Of a DNA stretch of 64,000 bases, positions 1 through 8,603 are shown one piece after another. The translations under genes were made by a program, and so were the position numbers. The number at the start of each line of letters is the position of its first letter. Position 1 is the stretch's first letter. Source of the stretch: Solibacillus sp. FSL K6-1523 (GTDB lineage: Bacteria > Bacillota > Bacilli > Bacillales_A > Planococcaceae); NCBI RefSeq assembly GCF_038005225.1, contig NZ_JBBOSU010000001.1, forward strand, positions 2,716,001 through 2,780,000, in the 5' to 3' direction. A model generated the notes under the pieces. It was not told the DNA's origin, did no database searches, and saw only the letters and a list, made by a program, of their open reading frames with translations.

Positions 1-122
1 TAAATAAGCTTATAATCAAGCTGCTCATTTGGCGCATCAGGTTTTTCCGCATCGGCTTGATAGTTATTAATATGGATACTAAGAAGAAAAACGGTTATAA
101 TTACCGGTATTTCCCTCGCCAA
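1..122 (-). CDS. DUF3888-type secreted protein, 5' fragment (window edge)
   Basis: The first 40 codons of a minus-strand gene run off the left edge. They match, in frame and nearly residue for residue, the N-terminus of the protein at 4813-5577: hydrophobic signal segment, then a PNEQ-x-DYKLI stretch. The TTG start at 120-122 sits behind a GGGGGAG ribosome binding site. In this copy the codon after TTG is GCG rather than GTG, so TTG is the start codon common to both copies. It is followed upstream by a decayed copy of the neighbour gene (220-934), so this is the edge of a duplicated two-gene block. Whether the rest of the gene is intact cannot be seen. Confidence 0.6.
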   Translation of the reverse strand, partial: MAREIPVIITVFLLSIHINNYQADAEKPDAPNEQLDYKLI

Positions 123-219
123 TCATTCTCCCCCTTAGTTTCTGGAGTCTTCCACCAAATATTTTGATCTACACCTTGAGTTTTTAATTTTTCTAAGGCA
201 TCATTGCAATCGATGAACT

Positions 220-934
220 TCACTCAATTCTTACCGGTCTATAAAGAGGCTTTTTAGTCTTATGCATAATAAATTCAATTGTTTTCGCTCGATACGTTTC
301 ATCACTATATTCATAAGTAATGATAATATCTCCAATAAACCTTCCTGCCGTTATTTGAGCGCCTAATCTGACCTTAAGTTGATTATTAATGACATCATAA
401 TCAATGATGCCGCCAAACCCTATATCATCAAATAAATAGTACAGTTTTATAAAATAAGTATCGTATGTGAATTCTTCTCCACCGAGAATAAGTTCGGCTT
501 TTTCAGGCGTTACTTTTATTTTGGTGTTTTAAACAATAATTTCCAATGGATTATCTACAGGAAGATCGGATAATTCATATTCATCTTGATAATCAAATAC
601 ACGGACTTCTTTTTCAAGTAAACCCGTACCTTAGCCATGAGTTAAGATGATGATCAATTCCTTATTTCCATCGCCATTTAGATCTTCATAAAAAAGTTTT
701 GGCTTGTACGTAGGATTTGTGACATTTATCCAAGATTCCTTATAATAAGTCCAATCCTTAAAAACAAGTTTAAAGTCATAATACAAACCATCATTTTCCT
801 TAGCCTAGCATACAATACGATATTCTCTTTAGGCACCTCTGCAATCAATTCATAATCTTTTTCCTTTGCACTAATAATACTTATAGGAACGACAAAGGGA
901 ATAATCATGAACAATATCATCACATATTTTTCAT
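220..934 (-). pseudogene. Decayed copy of secreted DNGDGE-type protein (paralogue of 5675-6385)
   Basis: The DNA aligns along its whole length with the intact gene at 5675-6385. Ribosome binding site and ATG (932-934) are kept, but the A-run after the start is one base shorter than in the intact copy. The frame therefore reads ATG AAA AAT ATG TGA and stops at once. More lesions follow: a stop where the GTGLLEK segment begins, and indels near the LYAKEVDG and ISENVK segments. A 121-codon open frame across 726-1091 is only part of this wreck joined to upstream sequence. The gene is a dead duplicate, and signal-peptide sequence (PISIISAKEK) is still readable. Confidence 0.85.
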
Positions 935-1087
935 CGAATTCACCTCGTTTAGTGTTCCCTGAAATAAATTTTAATACAACTAAACTACATCGTTTACCAT
1001 CTTTATAGCAAAAAAACGACGCTACATCACAGAAATGAAAGATTATTACGTTCTCCCATGGGATTTGAATTAAAAAATGCACCTTAA

Positions 1088-1128
1088 GCATGGTTTGGGG
1101 ACATACTGATTATAAGCAACCAAAAACA
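1088..1128. repeat. 41-bp dispersed repeat, copy 1
   Basis: 33 of 41 positions match 27918-27958. Both copies lie upstream of a minus-strand gene for a small exported protein. On the minus strand copy 1 contains a TATAAT hexamer, so a shared promoter or leader is possible. Confidence 0.5.
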
Positions 1129-1254
1129 AACACCTTACTCAATTGATAACGGGTTACTTGTAAGCTGCAAACAGAGGAATCTCATATAATATTTTTCATT
1201 AAAACTCCTTAATAATTAATATTAAATTCACAGTATAATTCACGCAAATATTGT

Positions 1255-1290
1255 CTTCTTCAACTAACGCACACCCGGTAGTTGAAGAAG
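1255..1290. repeat. REP-like hairpin
   Basis: Perfect 12-bp arms CTTCTTCAACTA and TAGTTGAAGAAG enclose a 12-base CG-rich loop (ACGCACACCCGG). No T-run follows directly on either strand, so a simple terminator is less likely. Two looser hairpins of similar design occur at 28087-28110 and 30824-30850, which suggests a dispersed palindromic family. Confidence 0.6.
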
Positions 1291-1344
1291 CACCTTCTAT
1301 TTTATTACGCACAATATAGTCGGAATGTGTAATTGCTCTATTTT

Positions 1345-1400
1345 AAATTTTGTATAAATTTTTAAATTTTGTATAAATTTTTAAATTTTGTATAAATTTT
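1345..1400. repeat. Three tandem copies of a 19-bp AT repeat
   Basis: The unit AAATTTTGTATAAATTTTT occurs at 1345, 1364 and 1383 with no internal mismatch; only the last base of copy three differs. It lies about 250 bp upstream of the DUF418 gene. The rest of 1129-1620 holds no gene that I can see. Confidence 0.8.
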
Positions 1401-1620
1401 ATCAGTTTGAATATGCTAAGAACGGAATTTGCATAATCTCTTTCTTCTTAATTTTACATGCATAAAAGCAATCATATAGAACTCAATAAGTAGATAAGTT
1501 ACCATTGGAGGAATTATGTACAATCTACGCTTATCCTATTTCTCAATCCCTATATGACTATTTTGTAAGGTTAGCGTCACATTCATCATTACTACTTATT
1601 CAGGAGCTCCCGTATACTTT

Positions 1621-1742
1621 GCATTAGTTAGGAGGAGAACAAAATGGAACCAATTGATTTAAACAAACGAATCCATACTTTGCATTAGTTAGGAGGAGAA
1701 CAAAATGGAACCAATTGATTTAAACAAACGAATCCATACTTT
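1621..1742 (+). repeat. 61-bp tandem duplication covering ribosome binding site and gene start
   Basis: The 61 bases from 1621 recur exactly at 1682. Each copy carries GGAGGAG, ATG and the first 13 codons of the DUF418 gene. Because 61 is not a multiple of three, the upstream copy runs out of frame and ends at TAG 1686-1688, next to the second ribosome binding site. Confidence 0.92.
1644..1688 (+). CDS. 14-codon upstream ORF created by tandem duplication
   Basis: ATG 1644 has the same ribosome binding site and first 13 codons as the main gene at 1705, adds His and stops at TAG 1686-1688. The stop falls directly before the second Shine-Dalgarno sequence. Ribosomes ending here could re-initiate at 1705, or could be kept from it. 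Translation is inferred from the duplicated signals, and the peptide itself probably has no function. Confidence 0.45.
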   Translation: MEPIDLNKRIHTLH

Positions 1743-2751
1743 GGATTATTTAAGAGGATTTGCACTATTAGGAATTATACTAGTAAATATTCCAGGACTT
1801 CTGCGAATTGATTTACCACAAACATCAGTAGACATCGCATACAATAACATTTTAACTCTCTTTGTAGAAGGTAAATTTTTCTCTATTTTTTCATTTTTAT
1901 TTGGATTAGGTTTTTATATTTTTTTAACACGTGCGAAGGCTAAAAATGAAAAGGCATATTTATTCTTCATAAGAAGAATCGTTATTTTATTATTAATAGG
2001 AATTGTGCATATGTATTTCCAACCAGGTGAAGCGTTAACACTTTATGCTATATTTGGCCTAATTGCTTTACCATTTTATAAAGTGCGTAAAGAAATAAAT
2101 GTAGTCATAGGTCTTATTATTTTAGGAGCAACTGCTTACCTAGGTTTAAAAATAGCGATGCCATTCCCGTTGATTTTACTGGGACTAGCAGCAGGACAGT
2201 ATCGAATATTTGAAAAAATTGAAGAAAACCGAAAAAAGATCATCATATTTACAATCGTTATGTTCGGTATAAGTTTAGTTGGTTGGTTTTATCAATGGAA
2301 ATATGCACCAGATGCTTACTTACCACTTGATAATTTGTCGGAGGAACAGTTAGCTAATCACGTAGAAAAAATAACTAACTTCCCATTAATCGGAATGCAA
2401 ATCAGTCCATTTGTTTCGGCATTCTATGTAGGGACATTAGTGATATTGCTTCAACATCCGTTGATTCAAAAACTGTTTTCCCCATTAAGAGAGTATGGGC
2501 GAATGGCTTTAACAAACTATTTAGGACAAACTGCACTAATTTTATTGATTGGAAATGCATTAGACTTAATTTCGAACATCAATTTAATTTCCTCTCTCTG
2601 GATTTGTGTAGGAATTTACATTTTGCAATTACTATTTAGTAAGATTTGGTTGAAATTCTTTAGACTTGGACCGATTGAATGGCTATGGAGGATGGGAACC
2701 TATTGGAGTGTTCCACAGCTATTAAAAACGAAATCAAAAAATAGTAATTAG
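1705..2751 (+). CDS. DUF418 family membrane protein
   Basis: A 348-aa polytopic membrane protein with about nine hydrophobic segments. The N-terminus LDYLRGFALLGIILVNI is the hallmark of the DUF418/YeiB family. The C-terminal block (EYGRMALTNYLGQ, then WLKFFRLGPIEWLWR) is the conserved DUF418 end. The family is thought to be transport-related, but its substrate is unknown. The start is ATG 1705 behind GGAGGAG. The start region is doubled by a 61-bp tandem repeat, so translation may be altered. A strong terminator follows at 2805-2845. Confidence 0.85.
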   Translation: MEPIDLNKRIHTLDYLRGFALLGIILVNIPGLLRIDLPQTSVDIAYNNILTLFVEGKFFSIFSFLFGLGFYIFLTRAKAKNEKAYLFFIRRIVILLLIGIVHMYFQPGEALTLYAIFGLIALPFYKVRKEINVVIGLIILGATAYLGLKIAMPFPLILLGLAAGQYRIFEKIEENRKKIIIFTIVMFGISLVGWFYQWKYAPDAYLPLDNLSEEQLANHVEKITNFPLIGMQISPFVSAFYVGTLVILLQHPLIQKLFSPLREYGRMALTNYLGQTALILLIGNALDLISNINLISSLWICVGIYILQLLFSKIWLKFFRLGPIEWLWRMGTYWSVPQLLKTKSKNSN

Positions 2752-2804
2752 TAAATATTTATCCTATTTTTTATAGCTACACTTCATCACCCACTTCATT
2801 TATA

Positions 2805-2845
2805 AATCGAGTATGGTAGAGTTTCTCTCCATACTCGATTTTTTT
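2805..2845 (+). terminator. Rho-independent terminator
   Basis: Arms AATCGAGTATGG (2805-2816) and CCATACTCGATT (2829-2840) are perfectly complementary and followed by T-rich sequence. It ends the DUF418 transcript. Confidence 0.85.
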
Positions 2846-2910
2846 GTTACATTCCTTTCAGATTTAGTGATTTTGTTACTGTTACCTTGAATGTAATTGT
2901 ATGATAAAAA

Positions 2911-3348
2911 TTAATTATTGATTAAACTTTTACTAAAACCCGTACTTTTCCCTGTGTATCCTAAATTTTCATAAAATCTATGCGCAGCGATTCGTTCTTC
3001 TCTATTTCCACTGTTTAACGTAATTACTGTACAATGATTCTTTTTTGCCCAATCTTCAACTGCCAACATAAGACTTTGCCCAATATTTTTCCTACGAAAT
3101 TCTCCGTGAACTACTAGCGCTAAAACTCTCACATAGGGCCCATCAAATTCATATGCAATTTGCTTACACATCCCCACGAAACCAACTAACTCGCCGTTAA
3201 ATTCAGCAACGTATGTTTGATAATCTGGCAAGTTTAAAATGCTATTAAGTCTTTCTTGAACTTTTAAATTTGTAGATGGATAACCAAGATAATTCATTAA
3301 ATCACCTAACTTTGAAGTATCTTCTAATATCATTGGACGGATATTCAT
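2911..3348 (-). CDS. GNAT family N-acetyltransferase
   Basis: A 145-aa single-domain acetyltransferase. The acetyl-CoA loop is seen as VHGEFRRKNIGQSLM (motif A, R-x-x-x-x-G). It is followed by LNSGNREERIAAHRFYENLGY, the usual motif B. The acceptor substrate is unknown. The ATG lies behind AAAGGGGA. It starts 25 bp after the Rrf2 gene, so the two are probably one transcript. Confidence 0.85.
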   Translation of the reverse strand: MNIRPMILEDTSKLGDLMNYLGYPSTNLKVQERLNSILNLPDYQTYVAEFNGELVGFVGMCKQIAYEFDGPYVRVLALVVHGEFRRKNIGQSLMLAVEDWAKKNHCTVITLNSGNREERIAAHRFYENLGYTGKSTGFSKSLINN

Positions 3349-3373
3349 AAAAATCCCCTTTCACTATTTGAAG

Positions 3374-3874
3374 TCACTTCTTCTTAAAATATTCCCGAGA
3401 ACCTTCCCTTATCTCTTTCGATAAGACTTGATCAAGTTCTTCGTTCAACCATGCAATCGTCTTACTGCTTAGAAACTTATTCATTTGCTGTTCTGCCTCA
3501 AGCATTACTAAATTAATCGTACAAGAGGAATTACCTGTCGTACATGGAGCGCATTTTTCCTTATCTGCATACATAAGGTTATTCTTTAAAATATTTTGGC
3601 ACTGAAAAATCGGTTTAGCTCCTTCTACCGCAATTATTACATCCAAAAATGAGATTTCTTCAGGAGCTTTTGCCAATTTGTATCCCCCTTTTACTCCAGG
3701 GACAGAACTTACGATACCAGCCTTAGATAATTTACCAAAAACTTTCGATAAATAGGTCTCTGATAATCCTTGAAATTCCGAAAGCTCTCTTATTCCAATG
3801 CTTTCATTTGAAGGAACATCAATTAAATAAACAAGGCTATGTAAAGCATATTCAACCATTACGCTATACTTCAT
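3374..3874 (-). CDS. Rrf2 family transcriptional regulator
   Basis: A 166-aa protein with an N-terminal winged helix (residues 1-65: LSEFQGLSETYLSKVFGKL recognition region, then GVKGGYKLAK wing), typical of Rrf2. Cysteines 92, 108, 111 and 118 form a Cys-rich loop where IscR/NsrR relatives bind an Fe-S cluster. The spacing differs from the classical three-Cys set, so redox or electrophile sensing is inference. It is divergent from the azoreductase at 4056 and probably represses both sides: an 11-mer repeated in the intergenic region is a candidate operator. Confidence 0.9.
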   Translation of the reverse strand: MKYSVMVEYALHSLVYLIDVPSNESIGIRELSEFQGLSETYLSKVFGKLSKAGIVSSVPGVKGGYKLAKAPEEISFLDVIIAVEGAKPIFQCQNILKNNLMYADKEKCAPCTTGNSSCTINLVMLEAEQQMNKFLSSKTIAWLNEELDQVLSKEIREGSREYFKKK

Positions 3875-3900
3875 TTTAGTTCACCTGCTTTTACTTTTTA

Positions 3901-3913
3901 AAATAATAACTGT
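3901..3913. promoter_or_regulatory. Candidate Rrf2 operator, copy 1
   Basis: ATAATAACTGT (3903-3913) recurs at 3999-4009. One copy lies just upstream of the Rrf2 gene and the other just upstream of the azoreductase. Confidence 0.4.
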
Positions 3914-3949
3914 ATCTTATCACAAACTTGAAGTGCATAATTTTTTTAT

Positions 3950-3978
3950 TTGACACATATTATTTTCCGATATATTAT
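3950..3978 (+). promoter_or_regulatory. SigA-type promoter of the azoreductase gene
   Basis: TTGACA (3950-3955), a 17-base spacer and TATTAT (3973-3978) make a near-consensus promoter facing the gene at 4056. Confidence 0.75.
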
Positions 3979-3990
3979 TAATAGCATCTT

Positions 3991-4018
3991 AATTGTAGAT
4001 AATAACTGTCGACAATTA
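3991..4018. promoter_or_regulatory. Candidate Rrf2 operator, copy 2
   Basis: The repeated ATAATAACTGT (3999-4009) sits inside an AATTGT...ACAATT inverted repeat, just downstream of the azoreductase -10. Binding here would block transcription. Confidence 0.45.
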
Positions 4019-4055
4019 GAAATCTACTAAAAATTCTTTTTGGAGGAATACATCT

Positions 4056-4703
4056 ATGAGTAAACTTCTTGTTATAAACGCACATCCAATAGTTGATTCA
4101 ACTTCTTCAGTAAGTCTAAATGTCCTGAATCACTTCATGAAAACCTATAAAGAGCTTCATGCTGATGATGAGATGATCGAACAAATTAACTTATACAGTG
4201 AGGAAGTGCCTATGATAGATGAAACGGTGCTAACTGCATGGGAGAAATTAAGACTCGGCCAAGAACTGACTAGCCAAGAGCAAGAAATCACTGCGCGTAT
4301 GAATGAGATATTAAAACAATTTAAAAGTGCAAATAAGTATGTGATTGCTTATCCACTGCATAACTTTAATATTTCATCACAGTTAAAAGCCTATATGGAC
4401 AATATTCTAATTGCAAAGGAAACTTTTAAATATACGGACACAGGATCAGTTGGGTTACTAAAAGACGGCAGAAGTATAGTTGTGATACAAGGAAGTGGCG
4501 CCATCTATACGAATAATGACTGGTATACCGAAGTTGAATATTCGCATAAATACTTAAAGTCCATGTTCAATTTTATCGGAATTGAAGATTACACTATCAT
4601 TCGGGTACAAGGAACTGATTTACTCGGTGCTGATAGAGATAAGATTTTACAAAAGGGATATGTAGAAGCTGAAAATATTGCTGCTGAATTAGCAGAGAAA
4701 TAA
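4056..4703 (+). CDS. FMN-dependent NADH-azoreductase (AzoR family)
   Basis: A 215-aa flavodoxin-fold quinone/azo reductase. It shows the N-terminal phosphate loop (INAHPIVDSTSSVSL), the FMN-site segment PLHNFNISSQLKAYMDNI and the GSGAIYT loop near residue 150. Members reduce azo dyes and quinones by two-electron transfer from NAD(P)H, and in Bacillus they protect against quinones and electrophiles. ATG 4056 follows TTTGGAGGA. It is divergent from the Rrf2 gene, with a strong promoter and candidate operator between them. This suggests electrophile-induced expression. Confidence 0.88.
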   Translation: MSKLLVINAHPIVDSTSSVSLNVLNHFMKTYKELHADDEMIEQINLYSEEVPMIDETVLTAWEKLRLGQELTSQEQEITARMNEILKQFKSANKYVIAYPLHNFNISSQLKAYMDNILIAKETFKYTDTGSVGLLKDGRSIVVIQGSGAIYTNNDWYTEVEYSHKYLKSMFNFIGIEDYTIIRVQGTDLLGADRDKILQKGYVEAENIAAELAEK

Positions 4704-4721
4704 AAATAGATTGTGGCAAAT

Positions 4722-4780
4722 AAAAACTGTGCTGAAAACCCCAATTAAAATCGGGTGAATTTCCAGCACAGCTATTTTTA
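4722..4780. terminator. Bidirectional terminator
   Basis: CTGTGCTG (4727-4734) pairs with CAGCACAG (4764-4771). T-rich flanks on both strands serve the convergent azoreductase and the gene ending at 4813. The right arm plus tail is nearly identical to 12790-12815. Confidence 0.75.
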
Positions 4781-4812
4781 TTATTTAATAGTGTATAGTG
4801 GCTTAATTCAAA

Positions 4813-5577
4813 CTATATATACCACGGTATTTTATCATCCATTTTCTTTCCTTGCTTACTCTTTTTATCCGTAACAATCCAACTACCATCTTTCTTTTGT
4901 AACTTATACATTACATTGGTCCCGTCCGACTTTTTAAATAACAAATAGCCTGTGTCGCCATTGATAAAGGTTACAGGGTCAATCACATTTTTGTTCGGTA
5001 TTTTTCTTTCAGGAATCAATATGTTGATTGCTATTTCCTCTGCAATGGCAAAAAGAGATTTAAATTCATCATTTATTTCTGCTTGGTACTGCAATTGGTT
5101 GTATATGTAAGAGGTATAGGTATCCAAATTCAACTGGAACGACTTTTTTATATCTGAAAGTGTCACTTTATAAAATTCGTTGATATCCTTTTCTAATTGA
5201 TCCCCCTCATGTTGAAAGCTAATCGTTTTAACACCAGATGGATCTATTTCGGAAATCATTATTTCCTTACCATTAGGTGGATCATGTGCATGTTCGAACG
5301 TAGTAACTTGGACCTTTACAATAAAGCCAAACTGCCCCTCATGCCTCTCGATACTCAGAATTTTAGCATCATACAATCCATATTGCTTAACATAACCGTA
5401 ATAATTAATAATTTCCTTTTCTATGGATGGGTCAAGGGTTGTTAGCAACGTATCATAAATAAGTTTATAATCAGGCTGCTCATTTGGCGCATCAGTTTTT
5501 TCCGCAATGGCTTGATATTTATTAATATGGATACTAAGAAGAACAATAGTTATAATTACCGGTATTTTCCTCACCAA
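4813..5577 (-). CDS. Secreted DUF3888 domain protein
   Basis: A 254-aa protein with an N-terminal hydrophobic signal segment (residues 5-22) and no lipobox. Residues about 38-125 (LLTTLDPSIEKEIINYYGYVKQYGLYDAKI, then VTTFEHAHDPPNGKE) match the DUF3888 pattern of secreted Bacillus proteins. The C-terminal half (DGTNVMYKLQKKDGSWIV) looks like a small beta-rich domain. Function is unknown. The TTG start is chosen because it is conserved in the duplicate copy at the left edge; GTG 5574 is the alternative. It lies 97 bp after the gene at 5675, and the pair is duplicated at 1-934. Confidence 0.65.
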   Translation of the reverse strand: MVRKIPVIITIVLLSIHINKYQAIAEKTDAPNEQPDYKLIYDTLLTTLDPSIEKEIINYYGYVKQYGLYDAKILSIERHEGQFGFIVKVQVTTFEHAHDPPNGKEIMISEIDPSGVKTISFQHEGDQLEKDINEFYKVTLSDIKKSFQLNLDTYTSYIYNQLQYQAEINDEFKSLFAIAEEIAINILIPERKIPNKNVIDPVTFINGDTGYLLFKKSDGTNVMYKLQKKDGSWIVTDKKSKQGKKMDDKIPWYI

Positions 5578-5674
5578 TCATTCTCTCCTTTAGTCTCCGG
5601 AATGTTACACCAAATATTTTGATATGCACCTTGAGTTTTTAATTTTTTTACGGCATCATTACAATCGATGAACA

Positions 5675-6385
5675 TCACTCAATTCTTACCGGCCTATAAT
5701 TAGGCTTTTTAATCTCATACATAATAAATTCCATTGTTTTCGCTTGATACATTTCATCACGGTATTCATAAGTAATGATCATATCTCCAATAAACCTTCC
5801 TGCCGTTATTTGAGCGCCTAATCTGACCTTAAGTTGATTATTAATGACATCATAATCAATGATGTTGCCAAACACTATATCATCAAATAAATAAGACGGT
5901 TTTATAAAAGAAGTATCGTATGTGAATTCTTCAACACCGAGAATAATTTCGGCTTTTTCAGGAGTTACTTTTGTTTTTACGTTTTCACTAATAATTGCCA
6001 ATGGATTATCGACGAGAACATCAGTTAATCCATATTCATCTTGATAATCAAATACACGGACTTCTTTTTCAAGTAAACCCGTACCATACCCATGAGTTAA
6101 GATTATGATCAATTCCTCTTCTCCATCGCCATTTAGATCTTCATAAAAAAGTTTTGGCGCATACGCAGGATTTGTGACATTTATCCAGGATTCCTTATAA
6201 TAAGTCCCATCTTTAAAAACAAGTTTAAAGTCCCGATATAAACCGTCCACTTCCTTGGCATACAGTACGATATTCTCTTTAGGCACCTCTGCAATCAATT
6301 CATAATCTTTTTCCTTTGCACTAATAATACTTATAGGAACGACAAATGAAATAAGCAAGAATAATACGAACACATATTTTTTCAT
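5675..6385 (-). CDS. Secreted protein with DLNGDGEEE calcium-type motif
   Basis: A 236-aa protein with a signal peptide (residues 1-23, ending near SIISA). Its DLNGDGEEELII motif resembles the Asp-rich calcium loops of VCBS/FG-GAP proteins. The C-terminal half (VRLGAQITAGRFIGDMIITYEYRDE) parallels the lipoprotein at 34357-35106, which has DVTGDGEKEAVII in the same place, so the two are paralogues. ATG 6385 behind AGGTGA is preferred to GTG 6394, which overlaps the ribosome binding site. A decayed duplicate lies at 220-934. Function is unknown; an exported, metal-bound protein is inferred. Confidence 0.7.
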   Translation of the reverse strand: MKKYVFVLFLLISFVVPISIISAKEKDYELIAEVPKENIVLYAKEVDGLYRDFKLVFKDGTYYKESWINVTNPAYAPKLFYEDLNGDGEEELIIILTHGYGTGLLEKEVRVFDYQDEYGLTDVLVDNPLAIISENVKTKVTPEKAEIILGVEEFTYDTSFIKPSYLFDDIVFGNIIDYDVINNQLKVRLGAQITAGRFIGDMIITYEYRDEMYQAKTMEFIMYEIKKPNYRPVRIE

Positions 6386-6538
6386 CGGATTCACCTCATT
6401 TTAGTGTTCCCTGAAATAAATTTTAATACAACTAAACTACACCGTTAACCATCTATATAACAGAAAAACGACGCTACACTACAGAAAATAAAAGATTATT
6501 ACGTTCTCTCATGGGAATTTAAGAAAAAAATCCTAAAA

Positions 6539-7666
6539 TCATTTCCGCAATTCACTATATTGCATTGAAATTCTATTTTCTGGATTTTTGTCTACTGTAT
6601 AGAGCACAACAAGGAAGAACCATTCTAAAGGCTTCATTAAAAGATAGATGACATCCGCAGACCATTTTGAATTGATATGCTTACTTATTGGATAGCCATA
6701 TTGATCGTAAAAGTTTCGGATGGATTTATGAAAGGTTGGCATATATTGTTCTAAAATATTTTCAAATGCATTCGCAATTAGCAGCTGGCGGTTCACGGGG
6801 ATTCTTGCCCCTCTTCTAATGCCCGCTCTAATTGGTTTAACCAATTTTTTATGCCCTTTAGCAGAGACCGTACACAAATAATGCCCATCCCCCTCTACGA
6901 TTTCTGGTTTTGGCGCAGGGATATTCGAATAATTGAAAGAGCTCGTTTCAAGGAACACTCGGATAAAGCTATCTGGACGTTGACCGAATAGGACCAAAAT
7001 TAGCTGGATAATTACTAGAACTGGAAAAAGACAGATTGCCCATAGCTTAGACATATTCCGATAGTTATTAGATATTTTATAGAGAAATAACAGAAATTTA
7101 TTGTTGTATTCATTCTCTTTTTCATTCTGACTATCAATAAATTGGTTCAGGGAATCCTTCAGCCTTGCGCTATATAAAAATATTAGAGATAAAAAACTAA
7201 TTTGCAAAAAGAAGACCAAAAATTCTTCCCCTTCATGTGAAAAGCCTGTATGCGTGAGATAGGCAATTGCAAATAGGATATTCGAAATAATTAACGTACT
7301 TGATATTACATACATAACCGGGGAAAGAGACTTATCGTTAAAACTTATGATCCAAAAGGCAAACAGACCCAATGTCAATAAGATAATTACGGATGCTATA
7401 TATTCATTGGCAATCGAAGCATATCCATTTATCTTAAGGCCATTATGTGAAAAAATACGCAATCGCTCACCACCAGCCACGCCATTACCATTTAGAAAAA
7501 AGCCAAATAATAATAAACAATAAATAAACATGGCCAAATAGGAATCAATTGCTTTAACTTTGGCCGATTCCCAGTTCGCCTTCCTCATAAAACTCTTAAC
7601 TATTCTAAATAAAGTATATAAGGGAACTGAAATTAAAATAAATAAAAGTATTAGTACCATTAGCAA
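6539..7666 (-). CDS. Polytopic membrane protein, probable DUF6688 family
   Basis: 375 aa with about six hydrophobic segments in residues 1-235. A soluble C-terminal domain follows: GHYLCTVSAKGHKKLVKP, IPVNRQLLIANAFENILEQ, and SADVIYLLMKPLEWFF. I associate this C-terminal pattern with Bacillales DUF6688 proteins; the assignment is from memory and moderate. The TTG start at 7666 is favoured because GGAGG lies nine bases upstream, while the nearby ATG would be 15 away. It is monocistronic, just outside the IS element. No function can be given. Confidence 0.6.
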   Translation of the reverse strand: MLMVLILLFILISVPLYTLFRIVKSFMRKANWESAKVKAIDSYLAMFIYCLLLFGFFLNGNGVAGGERLRIFSHNGLKINGYASIANEYIASVIILLTLGLFAFWIISFNDKSLSPVMYVISSTLIISNILFAIAYLTHTGFSHEGEEFLVFFLQISFLSLIFLYSARLKDSLNQFIDSQNEKENEYNNKFLLFLYKISNNYRNMSKLWAICLFPVLVIIQLILVLFGQRPDSFIRVFLETSSFNYSNIPAPKPEIVEGDGHYLCTVSAKGHKKLVKPIRAGIRRGARIPVNRQLLIANAFENILEQYMPTFHKSIRNFYDQYGYPISKHINSKWSADVIYLLMKPLEWFFLVVLYTVDKNPENRISMQYSELRK

Positions 7667-7763
7667 TTAATGTAACCTCCTCTCAAGTACAAAAGTTGTA
7701 TATAAAAACACTTAATCCATTGGCACTGCCTGTCGTTTTTGAGACAGTAATAAAACACCTATT

Positions 7764-8603
7764 TTAAGCAACCTGTTGTCGGTATTTTACCGGTGACAGG
7801 TTGTTTAGTTTCGTTTGGATACGGGTATTATTATAATAATTTATATATTCTTCGACGATACGAATTACACATGCATTAGTCGTGCTGTGTATGTCGTCAA
7901 GATAAAACGTTTCTGACTTTAGCGAGGAGTGAAACGTTTCGATTGGGGAATTATCCGCTGGTGTGCCTTTACGAGACATACTCATGGTAATTCCTTTTTC
8001 TTTCACTTCTTTTTGATAATCGTAAGACGTATATACAGAACCTTGATCACTATGCAAGATGACGCCTTTTGGCAATTGTTTAAGCTGGTCAAGCGTTTCT
8101 AAGACAAACTCTGTATCTTGTGTTGAACCAATTGTATACGCGATGATTTCCCCATTATACAAATCCATAATGCTTGAAAGATATAACATCGACTGTCCAA
8201 AAGGCAAGTAAGTAATATCGGTTACGAGCTTTTGTAAAGGAGCTGTTGCGTTAAAGTCACGGTTTAACGTGTTATCAGCTACTTTAGATGGTTGACCAGT
8301 CCGTTTACGCTTTTTCACTTTTACCCGACATGACCAATTATATTTCTGCATCACTTTTTGGATAGTCTTTTCACTGATTCCAGAGAATAAGGCTGCTATT
8401 TTCCGATAACCATAACGATATTTATGGGTTGCACAAGCTTCACCAATCGCCTGATCTCGCTCGGCTTTTTTAGAAGTATTCCCGGTATTCTTTCGCCAAC
8501 GATAATAGGACGCACGTGCTACACCCATATGCACACAAATCGATTGAATTGACATAAATCCTTTCAATCTTTCCACTAAATCTACGAATACTAGCCCAAC
8601 CAC
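7764..8603 (-). CDS. IS3-family transposase OrfB (DDE integrase domain)
   Basis: 279 aa with an N-terminal HTH_21-like region (RYGYRKIAALFSGISEKTIQKVM). The rve catalytic core shows TDITYLPF (first Asp), ILHSDQGSVYTS (second Asp) and DNSPIETFHSSLK (Glu), the DD(35)E triad of IS3 elements. It overlaps orfA by 13 bases in the -1 frame. It is probably made as an OrfAB fusion by slippage at the A6G motif (8624-8630) rather than from its own GTG. Confidence 0.92.
   Translation of the reverse strand: MVGLVFVDLVERLKGFMSIQSICVHMGVARASYYRWRKNTGNTSKKAERDQAIGEACATHKYRYGYRKIAALFSGISEKTIQKVMQKYNWSCRVKVKKRKRTGQPSKVADNTLNRDFNATAPLQKLVTDITYLPFGQSMLYLSSIMDLYNGEIIAYTIGSTQDTEFVLETLDQLKQLPKGVILHSDQGSVYTSYDYQKEVKEKGITMSMSRKGTPADNSPIETFHSSLKSETFYLDDIHSTTNACVIRIVEEYINYYNNTRIQTKLNNLSPVKYRQQVA

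Noticed and set aside
726-1091. 121-codon open frame on the minus strand
   Set aside because: Only its middle matches the secreted protein at 5675-6385. It runs out of frame on both sides of a decayed copy and begins in non-coding upstream DNA.
1345-1400. Three 19-bp repeats as a CRISPR array or replication iterons
   Set aside because: No spacers separate the units, and no rep gene or dnaA-type context is nearby. A simple tandem repeat.
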